In this document: positions 15,136-21,754 of the stretch, in pieces | How positions within the stretch are numbered: the stretch's first letter is position 1 | Layout: every line of letters begins with the position of its first letter | The notes under the pieces: model-generated | The model's database searches: none | The model's input: the letters and a program-made list of their open reading frames with translations, nothing else | Told to the model about the DNA's origin: nothing | Program-made: the position numbers and the translations under genes | Source: CAYHGV01 sp964356135 | GTDB lineage: Bacteria > Hydrothermota > Tepidihabitantia > CAYHGV01 | Assembly (NCBI GenBank): GCA_964356135.1 | Contig: CAYHGV010000042.1 | Coordinates: 1 to 23,396, forward strand | Reading direction: 5' to 3' | DNA length: 23,396 nt

Positions 15136-15822
15136 ATGAAGCGGTCGTTCACGGTTCGGGACCTTCCTCAATTTGAGCGCCCCCGAGAACGGTTGCTCAA
15201 GTTAGGGCCGGAGGCACTTTCTGCCCAGGAGGTTTTAGCAATTATTATGGGGCGGGGGGTGCGGGGCGAGTCAGTACTGTCAATTGCCCAGCGACTCTTA
15301 AGCCAGTTTCATGACTTTCGGGGAATCGCCCAAGCTTCACTCGAGGAGCTGATCGCGATAACAGGTATTGGCATTGCGAAAGCCTGCCAGTTGAAAGCAG
15401 CACTGGAAATGGCGCGGCGATTGGAGAGCTATCCGGATACCGAGCGTGCGACTATCAGCACATCGGAGGATGTGGTCAAAGCGGTGAAGGCGCAATTAAA
15501 AGGCAAGAAGAAGGAACATTTCTTAGCCGTGCTTTTGAACTCGAGAAACCAAATCCTGCGCACTGCGGAAATCTCAATCGGCAGCCTTAATGCCACGGTC
15601 GTCCATCCACGTGAGGTTTTTAAAGAGGCTCTGGCTGCCAATGCCGCAGCGGTCATTTTTGTCCACAATCATCCTTCGGGCGACCCCCAGCCTTCGGACG
15701 ACGACATTAAGTTGACCAAGCGGTTGGTCGAAGCGGGCAGAATTATGGGGGTGGAGGTTTTGGACCATGTCATCGTTTCCGACCGGGGCTCGGCGAGCAT
15801 GAAGAGTAAGGGTTTAATGTGA
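15136..15822 (+). CDS. radC: RadC-family JAB/MPN domain protein
   Basis: A 228-residue RadC (UPF0758) protein of normal length. An N-terminal helix-hairpin-helix region (residues about 15-95, with ITGIGIAKACQLKAALEMARR) is followed by the JAB/MPN+ metal-binding domain with HNHPSGDPQPSDDD (177-190: H177, H179, D188). Despite its name, a role in DNA repair is not established for the family, and the biochemical activity is unknown. The gene has its own promoter and probably a leaderless message. No mobile element is adjacent, so this is most likely the chromosomal copy. Confidence 0.95.
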   Translation: MKRSFTVRDLPQFERPRERLLKLGPEALSAQEVLAIIMGRGVRGESVLSIAQRLLSQFHDFRGIAQASLEELIAITGIGIAKACQLKAALEMARRLESYPDTERATISTSEDVVKAVKAQLKGKKKEHFLAVLLNSRNQILRTAEISIGSLNATVVHPREVFKEALAANAAAVIFVHNHPSGDPQPSDDDIKLTKRLVEAGRIMGVEVLDHVIVSDRGSASMKSKGLM

Positions 15823-16000
15823 AATATATGATGAGAGCGGATTCGTTTGAGGCAACAAAAAAGCTGATTCTGGTAGATGAAACTTAGTATCGGTTTCGGT
15901 CGTCGAAGGCTTTTAGACCCGCCGGATGCAGGGTTGGAGCGTGGTCTACAAAGCCGTCATTCAAATAAAAACGTACGATGGTAAACAACAAGGAGGAGTA

Positions 16001-16309
16001 ATGAATCAAGAAACAAAAATCCCAATCAACGAGCTGTTCCCGGAAAGCCTGAGGAACCGCATTCCCGCACTGATGGACCTCTTGTACATCTTCATCGTCG
16101 TCAATCTTATCTACCTCGCCCTGATGCCGTTTGTCGGAATCATTATCGGTATCATTCTCATGGCCGGAGGCGGCACTCCGCTCACCAAGAAATGGGGTAA
16201 GATCACTCTTATCATCAGCATCATCACCACTGCCATCTTCATCCTGTTCCTCATTATAATGGTGATCGTCGGAATCGGATTGGGAGCAGCAGCAACACGC
16301 TACTATTGA
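16001..16309 (+). CDS. Small two-helix membrane protein, function unknown
   Basis: A 102-residue protein whose start is fixed by AAGGAGGAG just before the ATG at 16001. The frame is open further upstream (to 15926), but that part has no ribosome binding site. After a soluble stretch of about 22 residues there are two hydrophobic segments, about 27-55 and 68-95, joined by a short basic loop (PLTKKWGK). The end is GLGAAATRYY. No family recognised. It lies 53 bp before the subtilisin-like protease gene on the same strand, with a hairpin between them. No clear promoter is visible in the 178-bp gap after radC. Confidence 0.8.
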   Translation: MNQETKIPINELFPESLRNRIPALMDLLYIFIVVNLIYLALMPFVGIIIGIILMAGGGTPLTKKWGKITLIISIITTAIFILFLIIMVIVGIGLGAAATRYY

Positions 16310-16322
16310 TGGTTAAACCGGA

Positions 16323-16346
16323 GGGGAGGGGCGAAATCCCCTCCCC
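16323..16346 (+). terminator. Strong GC hairpin between the small membrane protein and protease genes
   Basis: GGGGAGGGG (16323-16331) pairs perfectly with CCCCTCCCC (16338-16346) around a 6-nt loop. There is no T-run after it (GTAACGAATCC), so it may be an attenuating or mRNA-stabilising hairpin instead of an intrinsic terminator. It ends 16 bp before the protease ATG. Confidence 0.45.
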
Positions 16347-16362
16347 GTAACGAATCCAACCT

Positions 16363-19122
16363 ATGCTACCGTTGATCGTAAGTCTGGTGGTTTTTCTCGC
16401 GGGTACCGGCCCGGACCAGGTGGATCGGGTCTGGGTTTTTTTTACCGATAAAGGCATCCAGGGCGAAACGGAGTACGAGGGTTTTCCCGGGCGGTTGACC
16501 GATAAAGCGATCGAACGTCGGGTTTTGAATATGGGGAAAGTATTTGATGCCGATGACCTGCCGGTCTCAGAGCAGTATGTCGATCGACTTGTCAGCCTGG
16601 GTGCCGAGCTCCGGTATAAATCGAACTGGCTCAATGCCGCCAGCTTTCGTATCCACCCCGACCTTAAGAAAAAAATCGAGATGTTGAATTTTGTTAAAAT
16701 GATAAAACCGGTTGCACGGTATGCCGAGACCGGCGTTGAAAAACCGCGCACTCAAAAACTGATGGATGGGTTACAGAACGATACCAATCAGTACAAAGAT
16801 ACCTATGGGCCGTCGTATATCCAGGCGGCGATGGTGAATGTTCCCAGGGCATATTTCTCGGGCTATACCGGTTCGGGCGTAACGGTTGGTATGCTCGATA
16901 CCGGTTTGAAACGGAAACACACCGCATTGAATAATGTCCGAATCGTTAACGAGCATGACTTCATTACCGGCGACGACTTCTTTCTCGACGGTGATACCAT
17001 CGTTAAAAATGTTGTTCTTGCTCAGGACCCCTGTCTGTTTGTCGATGGTAAGAACACACTTCATTTGTTTTATGTTGCGGATAGCTTGTATTTTGGCCAA
17101 TATTCCCGGTTTCTGTTCTGGGCATCGGCTCCAAGCTGGCAGCCGGTCGCCGTTTCGAATGTGCTTGCCGATAATGCGGCAATCAATCCTACGGTCACCG
17201 GCAACGACACACTGTTTTTAGCCTGGCAGGGCTTCGGATTATACTGGGACAGCCGGATTAACTTCGGCTATTACGATGGTTCGTGGAAAGACCGGCACTA
17301 TATCACAGCCGGTGCTTTACCCGCTTTGACTCAGTACGGAGATAAACTCTATCTTTTCTATGCGGCCGGTGACAGGTCCTTCGCGCTGAGAACGGGCAGC
17401 ATCTCAGTTTCGGGGGTGGCATGGTCAGAGGAAAGAATTCTCTTCACCGGTGCACTGCCCATCGGTTCGACCCAGGCGATAGCTGACTCGGTGGGTAATC
17501 TTTCGGTTCTCTGGACCGAGTTTTCTTCCGGAAAGACTTTTCTGTCCCGGTCAACCGATTCGGGGCTCAATTTCTCGACCCCTCAGGTGCTTGATAGCCT
17601 GGGCGGTTCGGCGAAAGCACTGGTTGCCAATAGTGCGATCCATCTCGTCTATAAAGATTACTCTTTGCCGCCCTATACCCTTCTCGCCTATCGGAATTCG
17701 CTTGACTGGAACAAAAAATTCTATCTTGCCGGTGATACGGCTTTGTATCTAGGGGATTTTTCCATTGGCAGCAAAGGCGACTCGCTGACGGTAATTTTTG
17801 AAAGTCAGGGTCAGATCTATACAACGGTATCGACAACCAACGGTCAAAGTTGGACCAAGGCGGATGTGACCCCGGGTAGCCCGGACGAGTTTGCCTATGA
17901 ACCGAGGGTTGCGAACAATCATGTTTTTTGGTTCTACCGCGGCGACAACAATACCGATGCCGATACGACCGAAGACAATCCGACCCAGCCCAGCCATGGT
18001 ACCCGAATGTTGTCGGTCATTGGCGGATATCAATATGGCCAGCTGGTCGGAATTGCGCCCGGCGCCGATTTTATTATTGCTAAAACCGAAAAATATAAAG
18101 GACTCGGTTCTCAAGAACTATACGAGTTTCTGGTCGAAGAGGATACCTGGATTGAAGGGTTGGAGTGGCTTGAAAAAGCAGGAGCGGATGTAGTGACCAG
18201 CTCTTTAGGCTACATAAACTGGTATCAATACCAAGATATGGATGGCAAGACGGCACCGGTATCGATCGCCGCAACCCTGGCGGCAAAGCGCGGATTATTA
18301 CTGGTCAATGCGATCGGTAACCGGAGTCAAACCCCAGGCCCGTATATAACCGCCCCGGGCGATGCCGGAGGGATAATTACCGTGGGCGGCACACTTACCG
18401 ATTCGCTGTATCAGGTGGGTAGACCGTTAACCGACACGCTCTGGTGGAATGAGCCGACGACGAGAAGCGGCAGCGGGTTCGGACCGACGGCCGATGGTAG
18501 AATGAAACCAGAGCTATTAGCGCCGGCAGCCGGTATCTATGCAGCCGACCCAGATTCCGTCAATTCATACTTAGGCGGAACCGGGACATCGTTTGCTACT
18601 GCCCTCGTGGCCGGTTGTGCTGCCCTGGTAAAAGAAGCCCATCCCAACTGGAGCCTGGATAGTCTACGAGCGGTTCTCTTTAAAACCGCCAGCAACTATT
18701 GGCAACCTTCTGATACTTTGGGCTATGGTTTGCCCAACATTGACTCTGCCATCCACTATACGCCGCCGAAACCGCCTCCATTCTATGGTAATTCTCTGGG
18801 TGACCCGTTTCCCAACCCGTTCGTCCCGGAACGGCAGACACTCGTTTCGATTCCTTTCCTGATGCTGCAGCCGACCTGGGTTGAATTGAGTATTTTTACC
18901 CTCTCGGGAGAGCTGGTGAAATTCATTGACCTCTCAGAGGAGCGGAATACAACCATCTTTATGCCCGGCCGGTATGACCGCCGCGACCCGAACGACCCGT
19001 TTGCGGCCGCTCGTTGGGATGGCAAAAATGAAAATGGAAAGCCGGTGGCGGCAGGAATCTATCTCGTGGTTCTTAATACCGGTTACGGCCGGGATATTAA
19101 AAAAATCGCTTTAGTCCGGTAG
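16363..19122 (+). CDS. Secreted subtilisin-like (S8) protease with inserted BNR-type domain and sorting domain
   Basis: A 919-residue exported serine protease. Residues 1-14 form a signal peptide. Residues about 20-120 (DRVWVFFTDKG, RLTDKAIERR, NWLNAASFRI) form the propeptide typical of secreted S8 proteases in type IX systems. The catalytic Asp is D179 (MLDTG), the His is H545 (SHGTR), the oxyanion Asn is N653 and the Ser is S743 (GTSFA). About 366 residues separate Asp from His, where 30-70 is normal. The insert (about 205-535) contains Asp-box-like motifs STDSGLNF (397-404) and STTNGQSW (490-497), suggesting a sialidase-type beta-propeller. The C-terminus (PNPF, then WDGKNENGKPVAAGIY and the basic end IKKIALVR) is a FlgD-like/type A sorting domain. 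There is no ribosome binding site before the ATG. Confidence 0.93.
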   Translation: MLPLIVSLVVFLAGTGPDQVDRVWVFFTDKGIQGETEYEGFPGRLTDKAIERRVLNMGKVFDADDLPVSEQYVDRLVSLGAELRYKSNWLNAASFRIHPDLKKKIEMLNFVKMIKPVARYAETGVEKPRTQKLMDGLQNDTNQYKDTYGPSYIQAAMVNVPRAYFSGYTGSGVTVGMLDTGLKRKHTALNNVRIVNEHDFITGDDFFLDGDTIVKNVVLAQDPCLFVDGKNTLHLFYVADSLYFGQYSRFLFWASAPSWQPVAVSNVLADNAAINPTVTGNDTLFLAWQGFGLYWDSRINFGYYDGSWKDRHYITAGALPALTQYGDKLYLFYAAGDRSFALRTGSISVSGVAWSEERILFTGALPIGSTQAIADSVGNLSVLWTEFSSGKTFLSRSTDSGLNFSTPQVLDSLGGSAKALVANSAIHLVYKDYSLPPYTLLAYRNSLDWNKKFYLAGDTALYLGDFSIGSKGDSLTVIFESQGQIYTTVSTTNGQSWTKADVTPGSPDEFAYEPRVANNHVFWFYRGDNNTDADTTEDNPTQPSHGTRMLSVIGGYQYGQLVGIAPGADFIIAKTEKYKGLGSQELYEFLVEEDTWIEGLEWLEKAGADVVTSSLGYINWYQYQDMDGKTAPVSIAATLAAKRGLLLVNAIGNRSQTPGPYITAPGDAGGIITVGGTLTDSLYQVGRPLTDTLWWNEPTTRSGSGFGPTADGRMKPELLAPAAGIYAADPDSVNSYLGGTGTSFATALVAGCAALVKEAHPNWSLDSLRAVLFKTASNYWQPSDTLGYGLPNIDSAIHYTPPKPPPFYGNSLGDPFPNPFVPERQTLVSIPFLMLQPTWVELSIFTLSGELVKFIDLSEERNTTIFMPGRYDRRDPNDPFAAARWDGKNENGKPVAAGIYLVVLNTGYGRDIKKIALVR

Positions 19123-19170
19123 TTTTTTCGGAGAAAAGGGGACAGGGAGCATGTCTATAAACCAAATCTT

Positions 19171-19334
19171 TATCACGAAAGAGACGAAATTTTGAAAGCA
19201 CGAAAGCCCTTCATTCATTGTAATAAATATCTAATTTCGTGATTTCTCCCTTTCGCGGTTTGATGTCACTTCGCTCCATCTATGTCGCGTCCATTCTCTA
19301 ATTTGGACGCGCCGCATTTCGTGATGATTTTTCA
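19171..19334. repeat. Dispersed intergenic repeat, copy C
   Basis: Same ordered blocks as copy B: TATCACGAAA (19171), TTTGATG (19259), GCTCCATCT (19273), CCATTCT (19291), ATTTCGTG (19316) and TTTTTCAG. Here the internal palindrome is GCGTCCA/TGGACGC. It fills half of the 328-bp gap after the protease gene. The rest holds GGGGACAGGG near 19139 and no clear promoter before the anti-sigma gene. Confidence 0.7.
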
Positions 19335-19450
19335 GATAAGCTCCAGGCTGGTTTTGGTTTATCTCGGTATCTCGAAAAAGCAATTTTAGGGACACAACAC
19401 TCACATAGCGACCGCAAGTTTTTAATAAAAAAACTGTCTAAATAAGTATA

Positions 19451-19915
19451 ATGAAGATGAATTGTCTAGACGAGAAAAAACTGTCTGCTTACCTTGATGG
19501 AGAGTTGTCCAAGCAGGGACGGGCGGCGGTCGAGGAGCATCTCGGGCAGTGCGCCCGGTGCCGGCAGGAAGCAAAAAACCTAACCGCCGTGTTGGATATG
19601 CTCGGGTTGCTCCCGGGAGTTGAGCCCGAACCGTATTTCACGCTCCGGCTCCGGCAGCGGATAGCCAACGAAAAACCGGAGCCTCGAGCGCGCTGGCTGA
19701 GACGAATTCTTATTCCGGCAGGGGCATCCGCCGCCGGTGTACTTGCTTTAGTAATCGGGCTGTTTTTGGGTAAAGCTCTGTATCAAGAACGGATTCAATT
19801 GGCTTCGGAGTCAACTTCGGAATCCGCTTATATCTTGAGGGTTGATTCGGTGAAGGATTTTCCCGAAGGGTCTTTAGGTGATGTTTTTGGTGAAATTGTC
19901 GAAGGGGGTGATTAA
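19451..19915 (+). CDS. Zinc-finger anti-sigma factor (ZAS/zf-HC2 type), membrane-bound
   Basis: A 154-residue protein that should bind and hold the ECF sigma factor encoded three genes downstream. The cytoplasmic N-terminus has the ZAS motif: H30-x3-C34-x2-C37 (HLGQCARC), after the usual LSAYLDGEL helix, with C5 as a possible fourth ligand. A transmembrane helix spans about residues 85-107, and the short C-terminal part would face the periplasm. The start could also be the in-frame ATG at 19457; neither has a ribosome binding site. The stop overlaps the next start (TAATG), so it is translationally coupled to the LTxxQ gene. Confidence 0.9.
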   Translation: MKMNCLDEKKLSAYLDGELSKQGRAAVEEHLGQCARCRQEAKNLTAVLDMLGLLPGVEPEPYFTLRLRQRIANEKPEPRARWLRRILIPAGASAAGVLALVIGLFLGKALYQERIQLASESTSESAYILRVDSVKDFPEGSLGDVFGEIVEGGD

Positions 19916-20430
19916 TGAGGACAAAGGTTTTGATTGTAGCGCTTATTGTTTCAGTAGGGTTAAATCTGGTCGCACTGGGGATAGGTATCCACAGTATCTG
20001 GTTCGGGAAGGGATTTCGACCAGTGCCTCGAGAACCAAGAATTGAACAGCGACTCCATCTGACCCGGGAGCAACGGGATACGATGAAGACGATGCGACAG
20101 GCGATGGCTCTGGAAATCGAGCCTTTACGCCGAGCACTGGATGTCAGGAGATTAGAAATACTGGAACTGGTGAGACAGCCGGAAGTCGATACCATCAAGC
20201 GAAATAAACTTTTTTCGGAAATTTCGGACCTCCAGACTCAGCTGGAACTCAAATTATTTCAGAATGTAATCTCGGTCAGGAATATTCTCACGCCCGACCA
20301 GCAGAAATTGTTCTTTCAACCGATGGAAGAAGAGTTTCAGAGGAGGGGCGGACCGTTCGGACCGGGTTCTCACCATGAAGGTCCACCCGGACCAGACTTT
20401 GGTCGTAAACCAGACCTCGAAATGAGGTAA
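19915..20430 (+). CDS. LTxxQ-family envelope protein (Spy/ZraP/CnrX-like), membrane-anchored
   Basis: A 171-residue protein with an N-terminal anchor helix (about residues 5-29) and a helical periplasmic domain carrying two LTxxQ motifs: LTREQ (49-53) and LTPDQ (125-129). This places it with the Spy/CpxP/ZraP chaperones and the CnrX-type metal sensor. Its position directly after an anti-sigma gene and before a sigma gene favours a sensor role, as in cnrYXH. The internal histidines that bind metal in CnrX are not evident; only H48 and H153-H154 in the glycine/proline-rich tail are candidates. It is therefore uncertain whether it senses metal or misfolded protein. It shares the block PLRRALDVRRLEILEL with its downstream neighbour, so the two are paralogues. 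Confidence 0.85.
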   Translation: MRTKVLIVALIVSVGLNLVALGIGIHSIWFGKGFRPVPREPRIEQRLHLTREQRDTMKTMRQAMALEIEPLRRALDVRRLEILELVRQPEVDTIKRNKLFSEISDLQTQLELKLFQNVISVRNILTPDQQKLFFQPMEEEFQRRGGPFGPGSHHEGPPGPDFGRKPDLEMR

Positions 20431-20434
20431 CGCA

Positions 20435-20956
20435 ATGAACCGACCGAAGAAATTTCTTTGGGGCACCGGCATCGTGGTCGGTGTGCTCGCGGTCGCAACC
20501 GCCGCTTTTGCCGCCGGCAGGCCAACGCCCGAACCGGCACCGGCGGGAATGGCCGGTTTTTTTCAATCCTTGACTGCGGAACAACAAACGGCAATTCAGA
20601 AGCTTGTCGTGGAACATGAAAAGAAGATTATACCGCTTCGGGCGGAGTTGGAAATCAAACGACTCGAACTCCAGACATTGATTACCGAGGAAGCGAGTGA
20701 GCAGAAGCTCAATGCTAAAATCGAAGAAATCGGCATGGTTCAAACCGAGTTCCAAAAACAACACGTCGGCTTGGGTATCGGAATCCGCAAATTGTTAACC
20801 GCCGAACAAAAAGCAAAATTCGATGTGCGCCACCTGAGGCGCTTGCTGGGGCGCGGTCCGGGTTGGATGGATCCAGGAGAATTCCCTCCGGATGGGATGC
20901 TTCCTGGTTTTGGCGAAGGCCCGGGTCGAGCGGGCGGCGGGCATCAAGGACAGTAG
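20435..20956 (+). CDS. Second LTxxQ-family periplasmic protein (Spy/CpxP-like)
   Basis: A 173-residue helical protein with a signal or anchor segment (residues 6-27, ending TAAFAAG) and two LTxxQ motifs, LTAEQ at 46-50 and LTAEQ at 121-125. The block PLRAELEIKRLELQTL (67-82) aligns with the matching block in the upstream gene, so this is a tandem duplication that has diverged. The cleavable-looking N-terminus suggests that this copy is soluble in the periplasm while the first stays anchored, a possible split between effector chaperone and sensor. The glycine/proline-rich C-terminus (about 139-173) is probably disordered. It starts 4 bp after the previous stop with GAGGT upstream. Confidence 0.85.
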   Translation: MNRPKKFLWGTGIVVGVLAVATAAFAAGRPTPEPAPAGMAGFFQSLTAEQQTAIQKLVVEHEKKIIPLRAELEIKRLELQTLITEEASEQKLNAKIEEIGMVQTEFQKQHVGLGIGIRKLLTAEQKAKFDVRHLRRLLGRGPGWMDPGEFPPDGMLPGFGEGPGRAGGGHQGQ

Positions 20957-20972
20957 CCCCTTGAACTCAAAA

Positions 20973-21004
20973 GCGGGGTCACCTCTTCGTCGAGGTTGCC
21001 CCGC
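20973..21004 (+). terminator. Long hairpin between the LTxxQ and sigma factor genes
   Basis: GCGGGG..ACCTC (20973-20985) pairs with GAGGT..CCCCGC (20992-21004): 11 pairs with a 2-bp internal mismatch and a 6-nt loop. No T-run follows. It lies 16 bp after the second LTxxQ stop and 23 bp before the sigma factor ATG. It may therefore lower sigma factor expression relative to the anti-sigma and sensor genes instead of ending transcription. Confidence 0.4.
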
Positions 21005-21027
21005 CGAACTTATTCTAAAACAGGTCT

Positions 21028-21618
21028 ATGGATAGAGGAATCACGCAGCCGGATAAAATGACGGGCAGGGAAGATTCGGATTCATATTTAATTGCCCGGG
21101 TGGCAGAGGGCGACGAAGCTGCGTTTACCGTGCTGGTGAAGAGATACGAACGGTCGGTGTTGAATACGATTTACCGCTACACCGGCGATTCGGGCGCAGC
21201 CGAAGATATTGCCCAGGAAGTTTTTATAAAAATCTGGCACCATGCCCGGGACTTTAAGGGCAAATCCGCCTTTTCGACCTGGCTCTATCGAATCGTCGTC
21301 AACCATTGTCTTAACTTCCGTAATGAGCGCAAGCGGAAGCAAACCGTTCCCCTCGACGAATCGATTGTCCAGGATTGCCCAGGACTGGATGCAAAGTTTG
21401 AACAGGAGAGAAAGGCACAGATGGTAAGGGATGCAGTTAAAAAACTGGCCGACCGGCAGCGGTTGGCGTTGATCCTTTCCCGGTTCGAAGGTTACTCCTA
21501 TGATGAGATAGCCGAGACGATGAAGGTGTCTTTATCTTCAGTTGAATCGCTGATTTTCAGAGCTAAAAGCAGCCTCAAAAAGAAGTTGCTGTTGCTCAAA
21601 CAGGCAGGCAAATTATAA
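21028..21618 (+). CDS. ECF-type RNA polymerase sigma factor
   Basis: A 196-residue ECF (group 4) sigma factor. Region 2 covers about residues 33-100, with EDIAQEVFIKIW (59-70) and FSTWLYRIVVNHCLNF (82-97). Region 4 covers about 135-188, with LADRQRLALILSRFEGYSYDEIAE and the helix-turn-helix VSLSSVESLIFRAKSSL. Region 3 is absent, as expected. It should direct RNA polymerase to envelope-stress or efflux genes when the upstream anti-sigma factor lets it go. The start at 21028 has a close AGG; an in-frame ATG at 21058 is an alternative. Placing sigma last, after anti-sigma and sensor, is the cnrYXH order and is the reverse of the common sigma-anti-sigma order. Confidence 0.95.
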   Translation: MDRGITQPDKMTGREDSDSYLIARVAEGDEAAFTVLVKRYERSVLNTIYRYTGDSGAAEDIAQEVFIKIWHHARDFKGKSAFSTWLYRIVVNHCLNFRNERKRKQTVPLDESIVQDCPGLDAKFEQERKAQMVRDAVKKLADRQRLALILSRFEGYSYDEIAETMKVSLSSVESLIFRAKSSLKKKLLLLKQAGKL

Positions 21619-21631
21619 CCGCAAATACTTA

Positions 21632-21666
21632 GGGAACAATGGTATCTGTACCAATAGCGGGAACAA
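21632..21666 (+). promoter_or_regulatory. Direct repeat GGGAACAA upstream of the TolC-like gene, possible ECF promoter element
   Basis: GGGAACAA occurs at 21632-21639 and again at 21659-21666, 27 bp apart. GGAAC-type -35 elements are typical of ECF promoters. A related GGGACACAA (19389-19397), followed by ATAGCG and CGCAAGTTTT-like sequence, lies before the anti-sigma gene. No convincing -10 can be assigned. Confidence 0.3.
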
Positions 21667-21699
21667 CGATCGCAAGTTTTCAGAATGGCCAGCCCATCC

Positions 21700-21727
21700 T
21701 TGACGATTGTGAGGTGTGCTGTACTAT
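21700..21727 (+). promoter_or_regulatory. Probable sigma-70 promoter of the TolC-like gene
   Basis: TTGACG (21700-21705), a 16-bp spacer and TACTAT (21722-21727). The start would be near 21734, 21 nt before the ATG. Confidence 0.55.
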
Positions 21728-21754
21728 CAAACGTAAAATTGCAAGGAGAGAACA

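Noticed and set aside
15926..16000. N-terminal extension of the small two-helix membrane protein
   Set aside because: No ribosome binding site at 15926, while AAGGAGGAG precedes the in-frame ATG at 16001.
19445..19455. TATAAT just at the anti-sigma start as a promoter
   Set aside because: It overlaps the start codon, and no -35 sits 16-17 bp upstream; it is probably AT-rich sequence by chance.
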